Source: Chondrus crispus | Taxonomy: Eukaryota; Rhodophyta; Florideophyceae; Gigartinales; Gigartinaceae | Direction: 5' to 3' | DNA length: 64,000 bases | Assembly (NCBI RefSeq): GCF_000350225.1 | Contig: NW_005178661.1 | Span: 109,434-173,433, forward strand | Shown here: one piece after another, positions 1 through 8,905 of the stretch | How positions within the stretch are numbered: the first letter of the stretch is position 1 | Layout: every line of letters begins with the position of its first letter | Translations under genes and position numbers: made by a program | Notes under the pieces: model-generated | What the model saw: only the letters and a program-made list of their open reading frames with translations | Database searches by the model: none | What the model was told of the DNA's origin: nothing

Positions 1-15
1 CGCCAGTGTGCTGGA
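1..15. other. Cloning-vector-like sequence at the left edge
   Basis: The first 15 bases, CGCCAGTGTGCTGGA, contain a BstXI site (CCANNNNNNTGG) and, from memory of those polylinkers, match the pCR2.1/pcDNA-type vectors up to their EcoRI site. The following bases (TAGATAG) do not continue the match. A match of this length exactly at base 1 suggests untrimmed vector or adaptor at a contig end. If so, the first bases are not genomic. Confidence 0.6.
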
Positions 16-1534
16 TAGATAGCAGAACCCAAAACTTCCCTCCTCGCGTTCCTGTCCTTATCTTGTCGTATCCGCCACCTATACTACGTCGTTGATGGTG
101 ACGCGTGTTTGAGCCGCACGAAGACGCGCAGCGCGCTCCGCAGTCTCCGGTCACGCATCTCCTGCCCCACGACGTCAGTGGCGGACGCCCGTACTGTGGC
201 CGTTTCTCTCGAATCGCCGCCGATTACCTCACGCCCCCTTTACGAACTGCACCATCCTTATGGCGGGGGCGCCCCGGGGCACGGACGCAACCTTCCCGCG
301 CGCGGGCACGACTGCTCTTGACCTCGATCCCGCGCCCTTCATCCTCCCAAGTCGCCCTTCGCGACGTACTCGGCACCCGGCACGACGGCCAGTGCACGCG
401 CGGCAACAGCCGGTGGTGGGGTCGTATACGTATCTGTGGAGCACACGATCCGCGTGCCGCCGTCGATTGCGTGTCGGTCGTACCGCACGCGCGTACACGT
501 GTCGCACGTGCCCCGCGATTTCCGATGTAATTTTTGCCCCATTTTTTTGGACATGACAGCAGCATGCCGCACACGCGTACACACCCGTGCCTACGTGCGT
601 TCTCCCATACTGTCACTTTCTCGTCAAAGTCTGCGTATGGCGGCGGTTCGTCGCTGGGCCAGCAGCGCGTTGGATTTGGCATACAGTGTTCCTCGTGAGG
701 TATTTCCCCTTATTTCTTAGGGTAATTTCCCAATTAATTTTGGGAAAGCGCTGCAGAAACGACGGCGGAGTCGGCGCCGAGCGCCAGTGCCGACCAGGCG
801 TATTACTGTCGGACTGGGGTGGCGTCCGTCTGTCCGCAGCTCCTCTCCTGCCTTCGCGTGGCTGTACGAACAAAAGCGAACCCCAGAGCCCCTCGAGGCA
901 CGCTTGCCGCAAGGACGCCTTTCGCGTTCCTGCCACCACGTGAGGCTTTTTCTTCTCCCTCGTTCCCGTTTGCCTTTCGCGCGGGAGTGGGATGCCGAGG
1001 CATCCTCCCCCAAAAAGGGCCGACGCGCCTAAGCGTAACTCATCGGGTTATCCAGCTACCCAACGGGCGATCTCGCCTTCCCTCGTCCCATCTGTTCTTA
1101 CGAGGGACGTTCCTCTCGAGGCCGTACGTACTGCCTAGTGCTTCGGTGTTGCATAATTGGCCTTGGTCAGTCAATACGTCTTGACATCTTCGCGCCCTCT
1201 CTTACTTGCCGGTATCTCTTGTGTTCCTCAGGGGATCGTTCGCCTCGTTCTCCTGCTTGTCGCTTCACGACCGATTTTCGTGGGACAGTGCGTGCTGTCT
1301 TCTCTCCCGCACCTTCTCGGTTTCGGTGGTTGTCGTCGGACGGCTTGATCGTCCCTATGTTCTGGCACGACCGCTTCCTGTCGTGTCTGCCTTGTTCGTC
1401 CATACGTCTTGGCGTCTGGCTTCGTCTTCTGCGGTGTCCCTCCGATGAGGGCCGCTGCACAACCGTGGGTTTCCTTTCGGTTTGCTCGTGCTGTTTGATG
1501 TCAGACCGCGACAGGGCGGTTGAGGGCCCCCTCC
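16..1534. other. 3' internal region of element A, no supported gene
   Basis: This is the stretch downstream of A's pol, read on the minus strand. Several overlapping open frames exist on both strands, but none resembles a protein I recognise. The part next to pol is conserved with element E: the motif around 1528-1560 (CTCCTCAAGGCTGAACGTCC) recurs at 57367-57390. Short blocks near 1170-1310 match 57,130-57,240, including TCAATACGTCTTGA and a GGACAGT(A/G)CGT(A/G)CTGTC palindrome. By comparison with E, an antisense reading frame would be expected further left, outside the window. Confidence 0.6.
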
Positions 1535-4500
1535 TCAAGGCTGAACGTCCGCGTTCAGTTCAGAGAGGAGGTCTCTACCTGTACGTGTCCGGAGTCTTTT
1601 GGCGTAGCGTGACACTAGCTCCTCGGGGACGTGTGTACGCGATGTCCAGGTGGGTTGGTCGTAGTCTGCCCATTTAATGAGGAACTCCGTAGTTCCATCC
1701 TCCATGACGCGATGCTTGAGTAGCCGTTCGACGGCATACTGTGTGCCTTCGTTGATCTTGTCGGCAAGGTCTTCGGGGGTAGTCGTGCTAGCCCTTGGCG
1801 CGTTCGCCGGCGGGGGTGCGTAGACGCAGCGGTCTGCCGAGACGCGCTCGGTAACTCCATCACGATCGATCGTGATGGTGCGCTGGTCGTTCGCGAGAGC
1901 TCGGTACGGTCCGACAGCCGGGGAGGCCAGCTTGTTTGATGTCTTCCCCCCATCGGTGGGGTTCAGATATACGTAGTCACCTGCCTTGAGGCGCGAGTTG
2001 ATGCGCCGAATACGCTTGTCGAAGTCGCGTTTATAGCGAGCTTGCGTTCGCCGAAGGCTTCCGTAGGCCTTCTGGATAGTCGAGTCCAAGGTCTTGAGGA
2101 ACTCGGCACGTTGGTTCCCCCTATCAGAAGGGGGCGCGTCGCCGTCCGCCCGTCGGAGAGAGAACTCCGGCGGTGGCCTGCTGAGCACGAGCTCAAATGG
2201 CGTGGTGCGTGTGGTGCGATGTACGTGGGAGTTGTATGCGTACGTAAGCGGCCCCACGTACACATCCCAGTCGTCCTGGTGTTCACCCACGTAGTTCCTC
2301 AGCATCGAGGCGATTGTTCGGTTATATCGCTCGACTTGCCCGTTCGTCTGGGGATGGTACGCCGAAGTGTACAAATTCGTTATCCCCAGAACACGGCACG
2401 TGCTGTGGAAGAACTTGGCATTAAACTGAGGGCCGTTGTCCGAAAGCAACGTGCGAGGGACGCCGTATTTGAACACCCACGACTCGCAGAACGCAACTGC
2501 GACGGTGTATGCGGTTATCGTGCGGAGCGCCACGACTTGCGTCAGCTTGCTAAAACGGTCCTTAATCACGAGCAGGAATCGTTTTCCTGTCTTCGTCTTG
2601 GGGAGCGGCCCCAAGATGTCGATTGCGAGGCTCTCGAGAGGCCTCGTAGCTGGGAACAATCTCAATCGATTGAGATGTTTCCTCAGCTTGACCCGGTTCA
2701 TCGCGCAGGTCCGACACCCTCGCACCCTGGCTGCCACGTCTGCAGCCAGGTGGGGCCAGTAGTACTCGCGTCGAAGTGCGTAGTACATACGGTTCTGGCC
2801 CGGGTGCCCCGCGATGGCCGGGTTGTGGCACAGGCGGAGGAGCCTGGCGCGGAGCGTCCGAGGTACCACCACCTGAACGATATCAGGGTCGAAGGGGTGT
2901 CTCCGTTTGAGCACCCCTTGGTGGTCCTTGAAGAACGCGGAGTCCCGGGACTCTGACTGTCGTGCCAAAACGGTTTGGCAGAAGTCATCCACGCGTTGCT
3001 CCTCGGCTATCTCCTCTATCGTAAGAGGGGCCGGAAGGTCGTCCTGCGGTGGGGCGACCGGGGAGTCGAGCGCGCCAGCCTCGGGGTCTTCGGCGCGCTG
3101 GATGTCGGCGGCGTCGAACTCGTCGTTCTCCTCCCAAAACGAATTGAGTCCTTTGAGAGCGGGGGCTTCGTCGTCGCCTCGCGGTTCGTCGCGGGTCCGT
3201 ACGCGCGGCCTTGTTCGGGCTTCGGCTTGGTTCCGTGTCGTTACGAAGACATGGACGGCCTGATGATCACAGCTCGCGGTACAAGCGTGGTCCGCGAGCT
3301 CATTCGATACATCTCGAACGGTCGTACCCCCGTCCAAGTTGGGAATGTCGTCATCCACCTCGACGGTGAAGCGAGGGTCATCGGCGACACGAGGCGACAC
3401 GAGGCGTGACAGGGCATCGGGCACCTGATGCACGCGCCCGGGGCGGTACTGAATGGTGAAATCGTATTCAGCCAGACGTAGCCGCCATGGGGTGACCCTT
3501 CCTGAGCTCTCCGTGAGCGACATGAGCCATCGGAGGGCGTCGTGATCCGTCCGGACGGTGAACTTGGTTCCTTCGATGTACGGCCGCAGCGTGCGGACGG
3601 CCCACACCATGGCGAAGCACTCACGCTCCGTAGCGCTGTAGTTCCGTTCGCTATCGCTTAGCGAGTACGACCAGTACCCAACGGGGCGCCAATCGTTTGG
3701 CTCGTCGTGCTCCGGTAGGAGGGTGCACCCGAGTTGATACGCACTGGCGTCAGTGTCCAACAGGTACGGTCGGCCGTACCGTGGTAGCGCGAGGATCGGC
3801 GGGGAGATCATCGCCGCCTTCAAGCTTTCGAAAGCCTGAAGCTGAACCTCCGTTGGGTTATCGAAATCGTGATCCGAGTCCTTGCGCGTTATATCGGTTA
3901 ACGGACGGGCAATCTTCGAGAAGCCCTTGACGAAGCGATGATACACGTTACACGCCCCGAGGAACGAGCGCACCTGCGTCAACGTCCTCGGGAACGTGAA
4001 CGTCTTGAACGCATCGATTGCCGTATCAGCCACGCTCAACTTACCTGGGGATATAACGTGCCCCAGGTAGTGCACCTTCGGACGGAAGAAGCTGCACTTC
4101 TTGAGCTTGAGGGAGATGCCGGCACTCCGCAACAAGCTCAAGACGGTATCGAGATGCCTTTGGTGTTCCGCGTCCGTACGCGAGAACACGATAACGTCAT
4201 CGAGATAGACGAGGCATATTTGCCAGCGGACTCCGGGGAGTATGATATCGAGGGCACGTTGGAAGGTGGCCGGTGCCCCTTTCAATCCAAACGGCATGCG
4301 CAAATGGCGGTACGTACCCATATGTGTCGTGAACGTAGTCTTATCCCGGTCCTCCGGAGCGACCGGGATCTGCCAATAACCGGAATTGCAGTCCAGCGTC
4401 GTAAAGACGGCTGCATCTCCTAACGAGTCGATGCAGTCGTCCATACGCGGCAAAGGATACGAATCCGCTGCAGTCTTCGCGTTGAGACGCCGGTAGTCCA

Positions 4501-6118
4501 CGCAGAACCGAAGAAAGCCGTCTTTCTTCGGTACGAGCACCACCGGGGACGCCCACTCGGTGCTCGCGGGCTCGATAACCCCTGCGTTCAACATCTTGTT
4601 GACCTCCTTCGCGACCATTTCGCGCATGGCCGGGCCCTTTCGATAGGGCATAGAACGAATTGGTTTCGTTCCCGGTTCGAGGGGAATGCCGTGCTCTGTG
4701 GCTTGGATCGTTCCGAGCGCACCGCTCCACAGACTCGAGTGCTTACGGAGCATTTCGAGCACGTGGCCACGGAGCTTGTCATCGTCGATGTATGACAAGT
4801 CAATCCCTTTTTCCCAATCCATCGATGGATTTTCGGGATCCTTCTGCTGGGGGGGTACAGTACCCCCCGCCGTCGGTTGATGTATAGGTGACCGTTCGTC
4901 CTGGTCAACCCCTTCACTCCCCGCGGTTGCCTTCTCGTCGGAGCCGGTTCGGCCAGCTCCGACCTCTCCGACTCGATCGGTCAAGTCGGTCAGGTGCAAC
5001 GCGAGCGCGACCCCCTCAGCGACTCGACGTTCGGGCGTGAGGATCGCGAGGGGGTTGCGCTTCGCGTATCCCACGACGGTGTGCTTCGGAAGCCGCCTCT
5101 CCCGTCGCGAGAAGTTCGCGACGATGACTTCGAATGTCTGGTTCGGCAGGACTTCCGCGACGCCATTCGTCAGCCTCACTCCATGCCGGTGTTGGAGTGA
5201 GGGCTTGGGTTCCAGGAACACGAGACCCCTCCCCGCGGTTGTCACGCGCACACGGGCTTGCGACATCGCGGGGATGGTAACCCAGCGGGCGATTCGGATC
5301 GCCTGCGGGGCCTCCTCGCGTACCTCCGGACGACTCGTTTGGCGACCGTGTCGCCTGGTAGGGGAAGTCGGTTCCCCCTTCCCATCGACGATGGCTACAG
5401 AGCCACCGTGACGAAGTTCGAGCTTCTGTCCGTCGATGTCGATGCTGCGTACGTGAGCATCGATGACCGCGGTCCCAAGTAGAATGGGAACAGCGAGTTG
5501 TTCGGCCACTACGAAAGGTATGCGGAACGTCGTGTTCCGCAACCGCACCGCGAGGCGGACGACCGCCGTAAGTTGAAGCGGGTTAATGTTCGCGCCAGCC
5601 AGGCGGGGTAATGGCGCGTCCCGTATTACGAAGCGGGCCCAGTTGGGAGGGAGGTCGGCCTTCCTCACCAAGTTGTAGCCCGAGCACGTGTCGACGGCGA
5701 TCGTGTGGGGCTTCAACGCGTTGCCTTCGGTGGCCACGGAGCCCAAGACGTTATATATTTTCGACGTCATGAGGCATACGAGGCCATCGACCACCTTGGG
5801 CGCGACCTTATCGGTGAGGTCGTTCCGCCGGGGCCTTCGACTTCGGCGTTGGCCCCTCTTGCGTTTCCTTCGGCTCGAGCCGGGGGACGTTCGCGTCTCA
5901 GTGACGCCCGTCCAGGTGCTGGAGTCCGTACGAGGCGGACATTTCGCCGGCGACCTTGGGCTCACCGGGGTCAGGAGGTCGACCGACTCGTGTCGGTCGG
6001 CGTTAACCGCGTCTCGCTCGTCGCGCTTCACTGGGATGTCGGGTGTCCCCGTGGTGCCTTCTTCCAACATCGGGTCTACGTGGGCCTCGGTGTTGGGTTT
6101 CTCCTGCAATGTCGACAT
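1535..6118 (-). CDS. pol: Gypsy Pol polyprotein: protease, RT, RNase H, integrase, chromodomain (element A)
   Basis: The 1527-residue polyprotein copies element RNA into DNA and integrates it. The basic N-terminal stretch (about 82-98) is followed by a retropepsin-like domain with the active-site motif at 143-147, reading D-T-C-S-G rather than the usual D-T/S-G-A-G. RT follows, with the YLDD box near residue 638, then RNase H (TDAS, TDHDALRW). The integrase has an N-terminal H-H-C-C zinc finger, a core with AIDILGP, SDNGPQF (about 1226) and NGQVERYNR, and a C-terminal chromodomain (about 1460-1510, with FLIKWADYDQPTW). No stop or frameshift interrupts it. The -1 frame is open without a start codon from the gag stop to this ATG, so the translated Gag-Pol product probably begins at the frameshift site and this ATG may be internal. 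The downstream neighbour is the 3' region of A. Confidence 0.92.
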   Translation of the reverse strand: MSTLQEKPNTEAHVDPMLEEGTTGTPDIPVKRDERDAVNADRHESVDLLTPVSPRSPAKCPPRTDSSTWTGVTETRTSPGSSRRKRKRGQRRSRRPRRNDLTDKVAPKVVDGLVCLMTSKIYNVLGSVATEGNALKPHTIAVDTCSGYNLVRKADLPPNWARFVIRDAPLPRLAGANINPLQLTAVVRLAVRLRNTTFRIPFVVAEQLAVPILLGTAVIDAHVRSIDIDGQKLELRHGGSVAIVDGKGEPTSPTRRHGRQTSRPEVREEAPQAIRIARWVTIPAMSQARVRVTTAGRGLVFLEPKPSLQHRHGVRLTNGVAEVLPNQTFEVIVANFSRRERRLPKHTVVGYAKRNPLAILTPERRVAEGVALALHLTDLTDRVGEVGAGRTGSDEKATAGSEGVDQDERSPIHQPTAGGTVPPQQKDPENPSMDWEKGIDLSYIDDDKLRGHVLEMLRKHSSLWSGALGTIQATEHGIPLEPGTKPIRSMPYRKGPAMREMVAKEVNKMLNAGVIEPASTEWASPVVLVPKKDGFLRFCVDYRRLNAKTAADSYPLPRMDDCIDSLGDAAVFTTLDCNSGYWQIPVAPEDRDKTTFTTHMGTYRHLRMPFGLKGAPATFQRALDIILPGVRWQICLVYLDDVIVFSRTDAEHQRHLDTVLSLLRSAGISLKLKKCSFFRPKVHYLGHVISPGKLSVADTAIDAFKTFTFPRTLTQVRSFLGACNVYHRFVKGFSKIARPLTDITRKDSDHDFDNPTEVQLQAFESLKAAMISPPILALPRYGRPYLLDTDASAYQLGCTLLPEHDEPNDWRPVGYWSYSLSDSERNYSATERECFAMVWAVRTLRPYIEGTKFTVRTDHDALRWLMSLTESSGRVTPWRLRLAEYDFTIQYRPGRVHQVPDALSRLVSPRVADDPRFTVEVDDDIPNLDGGTTVRDVSNELADHACTASCDHQAVHVFVTTRNQAEARTRPRVRTRDEPRGDDEAPALKGLNSFWEENDEFDAADIQRAEDPEAGALDSPVAPPQDDLPAPLTIEEIAEEQRVDDFCQTVLARQSESRDSAFFKDHQGVLKRRHPFDPDIVQVVVPRTLRARLLRLCHNPAIAGHPGQNRMYYALRREYYWPHLAADVAARVRGCRTCAMNRVKLRKHLNRLRLFPATRPLESLAIDILGPLPKTKTGKRFLLVIKDRFSKLTQVVALRTITAYTVAVAFCESWVFKYGVPRTLLSDNGPQFNAKFFHSTCRVLGITNLYTSAYHPQTNGQVERYNRTIASMLRNYVGEHQDDWDVYVGPLTYAYNSHVHRTTRTTPFELVLSRPPPEFSLRRADGDAPPSDRGNQRAEFLKTLDSTIQKAYGSLRRTQARYKRDFDKRIRRINSRLKAGDYVYLNPTDGGKTSNKLASPAVGPYRALANDQRTITIDRDGVTERVSADRCVYAPPPANAPRASTTTPEDLADKINEGTQYAVERLLKHRVMEDGTTEFLIKWADYDQPTWTSRTHVPEELVSRYAKRLRTRTGRDLLSELNADVQP

Positions 6119-6258
6119 TGCTGGAGTCCCCGTGCTCGACTCCGATAGCGGGGGATGTATTATCGGACAAAACCCCCCGTGTCCTTGGCCAGAACGCGGG
6201 GACCGGTCTAGTTCATAGGGAAAAGACGGCTCACGCGACCGCGTGTACGTAACCGTCT

Positions 6259-8619
6259 TTACCCTTTTTTCGAACTACCGGTGCTATCGGAGCTACCCCC
6301 CTGGCTATCGACGGCCAGGTCTTCTCCGGGTAGCCGGCCGCGTGGGTCGGGACTATTCCTCCCCTGCGGCTCGGCAGCCTTGGCGAAGTACTCGGGTACT
6401 TCCGGGCCTTGACCTGCGGCGCCCGGTCGTCGCAGGATATGGGGAACGAAGCGAGTCGGCTCTCCTTCGTGACCCTCCGTGGGTAGGGGGTACGGATCCT
6501 CTACCCAGTCTTGCAGGTACATTATCGCATTCTGTACCTGTTGGGGTAACCGAGAACGGTCTCGGTCCCCTCTCCCTCCTTGGCGGGGGTATCTTGTGTC
6601 GGCCTGGCGGTAGTCGGGCCGATCCCGACGATCGAGTTCGGTACGACGATACCCGCCTCCACGGGGGGCGAAGCGAGCGCCCCCACCCGACCGATTCGGG
6701 AAACCTTGACGCGGGGGACGACCCTCGCCGACCGCTTGCCGGAGTAGATTGCGCGCCCCGGGGCGCGTCTCCATCTGGTAGCGGTAGTTCCTGTACGCCG
6801 TGAACATTCGTTGTTCCGGCGACAGGAACGGGCAGGCGTACATGGCGTGTCCGTACGTACGACATAGCCAGCACACGTACGCGCTGCCGTCCGTTGAGGC
6901 GAAGGTCGCCGCGTGACGCGCCTCCTCATCGGTGAGGAGGGGCACGCGAGGGGCTTCACCTCCGGTATCTCGGTTTGAGATGTCGAGCTCAGCGACCCGG
7001 GGGTCCGTACCCCTGGGTGCTCTGGGAGTGGCCGCGAACGCGGTCGCGTAGCTCGACGTCGTTCCGGTCGACATCGGTGAAGGGGGTCGACCCCCTACTG
7101 GCCCTGCTCCTTGCGTAATGAGGACAGGGTCGGCCTGCCACTCATCCTCCCCGACATGGAGAGTAGAGGCGCGCGAACTTGTGGCGGCGGACTTCGTAGT
7201 CCTGCCAGTCCTCCCTGCCGGTTTCGAATCCGGCAGAGGTAAACCGCGTCGAGCGCGGTAAGTGGTTCCTTCCGCCGTTGCGATACAGCGGATGGTCGGA
7301 AGATCGGTCTTCTGGCGGCTCGGCAGCCGCTGCACTGTCTCGGAAACTGCGGCACGGGTCGCAGGAGCGAGTCCCCGCACGAAGTAGTGCGCGAGGGACT
7401 GTTCGGAGAACACTGCCGTGCACCGGAACGCGGCCGTTTCGATCCGGTCCGCGAACGTGCTCTCCGTTTCATGAGATTGCTGTCGCGCCGTCGCGACAGC
7501 GTCGTACGCTTCACCTAACACGTCGTCGGTTAGGTAGCGTTTCAGGAACTGGTTCACGAGCCCCGGCCAACTCACGTCGTCGTGTAGTTGGCCGGCGCGG
7601 AGGCCACGCATCGTATAACTCGTATACAGGCGCTCCGCGTCGCGCTCTAAGAAGTGCGCCAGGACTCTCACGGCAACACCTTCGGTCAGGTGTTGCGAGT
7701 TGAAGGTTATCCGAATATCCTTCAAGAACGGTAGGAGCTGGATCGGGTCCGTACCGTCAAAGCTCCTCATCGTGGGACGGATCCCACGGCAGCGTTGGAC
7801 GTACTTCGCGATCCGTCCCGCGTCACCCGAGGTGACGAGCCTCGAGGTGTTATCCAAGCGGTACATACGATAGTCAGCGACGGCGCTGAACTCTTGGATC
7901 ATCGTATGCACCGGCTCGAGCCCGGGTTCGGCGGGACCTAGCGTGCCGAAGGAGGTAACCGGTAGCGTACGGACGTCTACCGGACCTGGATGCTCGGCAT
8001 AACTCGCCGGCGGGTAGCCGCCCCAGCGGGGATCGACGGGGAACATCGGTTCTCCGGATCCGCGGGCGGCTCCTCCACGGTCCTGTTCGTTCGCGTACGA
8101 TACGCGGTCCATCTGCCGCCTACTTACGGGGATAGGCGGAAATGCTTGGGTCTCGGACGCGAGATTCGCGCCCATCGGGGGACGGTTTCCTTCCGCAGTC
8201 CGACTGGCGTCGGCGCCAGTCGGACGCCAACCTTCCGGAGCGACGGCGCTCGGAGGTACGGCACCACCGGGCCCTCTCGTGGGGGCACCGGGCAGCCTTG
8301 CGGCCATGGTCCGTTCCATGTCACGAGCACACTGTCGCGTAGCGTTGAGCTCGGCGGAGAGGTGCGCGAACGCACCCAACTGCTCTGCTGACGGGGACGG
8401 TCGATCGTCGGGACGTCTCGTCGAGGTCGGCCTCGTGGGGCGACCTTGCCCGTGCAGTACGGGCTGTGCGAGGCGTGAGTCTTCGACGAGCACCAGTCGC
8501 GAGTGTAACTCGTCGACTAGTGCTCGGAGATTCTCCAAGGACTGGCTGACTCGATCGAACCTCCCTTCACGTAGGGAGCGGAGCTCGTCCATACATCGCG
8601 AGTAGACGGCGTCCGTCAC
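6259..8619 (-). CDS. gag: Gag capsid/nucleocapsid polyprotein (element A)
   Basis: The 786-residue structural protein should form the particle that packages element RNA. The middle holds a retrotransposon Gag-like helical domain (PIQLLPFLKDIRITFN … FLERDAERLYTSY … VNQFLKRYLTDDVL … FVRGLAP). Near residue 600 is one zinc knuckle, C-x2-C-x4-H-x4-C (CWLCRTYGHAMYAC), followed by an Arg/Gly-rich nucleic-acid-binding tail (PRQGFPNRSGG, RFAPRGGGYRR). The C-terminus reads SSKKG immediately before the stop, where the candidate frameshift run lies. Homologous gags are in C (N-terminally deleted) and E (truncated by pogo2). The frame is intact, so this copy could still supply Gag. Confidence 0.9.
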   Translation of the reverse strand: MTDAVYSRCMDELRSLREGRFDRVSQSLENLRALVDELHSRLVLVEDSRLAQPVLHGQGRPTRPTSTRRPDDRPSPSAEQLGAFAHLSAELNATRQCARDMERTMAARLPGAPTRGPGGAVPPSAVAPEGWRPTGADASRTAEGNRPPMGANLASETQAFPPIPVSRRQMDRVSYANEQDRGGAARGSGEPMFPVDPRWGGYPPASYAEHPGPVDVRTLPVTSFGTLGPAEPGLEPVHTMIQEFSAVADYRMYRLDNTSRLVTSGDAGRIAKYVQRCRGIRPTMRSFDGTDPIQLLPFLKDIRITFNSQHLTEGVAVRVLAHFLERDAERLYTSYTMRGLRAGQLHDDVSWPGLVNQFLKRYLTDDVLGEAYDAVATARQQSHETESTFADRIETAAFRCTAVFSEQSLAHYFVRGLAPATRAAVSETVQRLPSRQKTDLPTIRCIATAEGTTYRARRGLPLPDSKPAGRTGRTTKSAATSSRASTLHVGEDEWQADPVLITQGAGPVGGRPPSPMSTGTTSSYATAFAATPRAPRGTDPRVAELDISNRDTGGEAPRVPLLTDEEARHAATFASTDGSAYVCWLCRTYGHAMYACPFLSPEQRMFTAYRNYRYQMETRPGARNLLRQAVGEGRPPRQGFPNRSGGGARFAPRGGGYRRTELDRRDRPDYRQADTRYPRQGGRGDRDRSRLPQQVQNAIMYLQDWVEDPYPLPTEGHEGEPTRFVPHILRRPGAAGQGPEVPEYFAKAAEPQGRNSPDPRGRLPGEDLAVDSQGGSSDSTGSSKKG
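6262..6270 (-). promoter_or_regulatory. Candidate -1 ribosomal frameshift site (element A)
   Basis: On the minus strand AAAAAAGGG lies directly before the gag UAA. The gag frame reads AAA AAA GGG UAA. The -1 frame reads through without a stop for about 140 nt into pol. The same run and stop occur in C (36474-36482) and E (62093-62101), and their -1 frames also stay open. It is not a textbook X-XXY-YYZ heptamer. A small in-frame intron (GG/GTAAAG donor) is an alternative. Confidence 0.5.
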
Positions 8620-8886
8620 GTCTATACGGAGTGAAGTACGGACTTCCTAGATGTAGTCAGCTATGCGATCGAACATCGCAGCCGCTTGTCCTTCGGCGGA
8701 CTCGGGCGACGGTTCGCGGTCTCGGAGACCAGCGTCGCCGTCGCCGAACGGCGGTGATGGTGCGTGCAAAGCGGCCGCCCTCGGATCCGCCGGTTCGGAC
8801 CGGATCGAGGTGGCGTATTCTTGACTCATCTCAACGCGTACGGACGCGGAGGAAAAAGAAAGTCTTCTCGGAAAGATCTCGGGGTC

Positions 8887-8904
8887 TTCTAGGTCGGGAG
8901 ACCA
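8887..8904 (-). promoter_or_regulatory. Primer-binding site (element A)
   Basis: On the minus strand TGGTCTCCCGACCTAGAA starts one base after the 5' LTR end. The same 18 nt follow the 5' LTRs of B1, B2 and B3. A TGG start just downstream of an LTR is the usual pattern for pairing with the CCA end of a tRNA. I cannot name the tRNA. Confidence 0.8.
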
Positions 8905-8905
8905 C

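Noticed and set aside
105..1032. Overlapping ORFs of 60-150 codons on both strands
   Set aside because: GC-rich sequence gives many long frames. Composition is Arg/Pro/Ser-biased in every frame and none is recognisable or shared with E.
2042..2956. 304-codon plus-strand ORF opposite the integrase of A (and 57947-59095 opposite E)
   Set aside because: It lies fully antisense to conserved integrase coding sequence and simply mirrors it. It is not comparable to the antisense ORFs, which lie outside pol.
6118..6270. Mini-intron as the sole explanation for gag-pol fusion
   Set aside because: A donor-like GGGTAAAG is present, but no clear acceptor with a pyrimidine tract precedes the pol ATG, and the linker stays open in the -1 frame in three copies. 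Kept only as an alternative.
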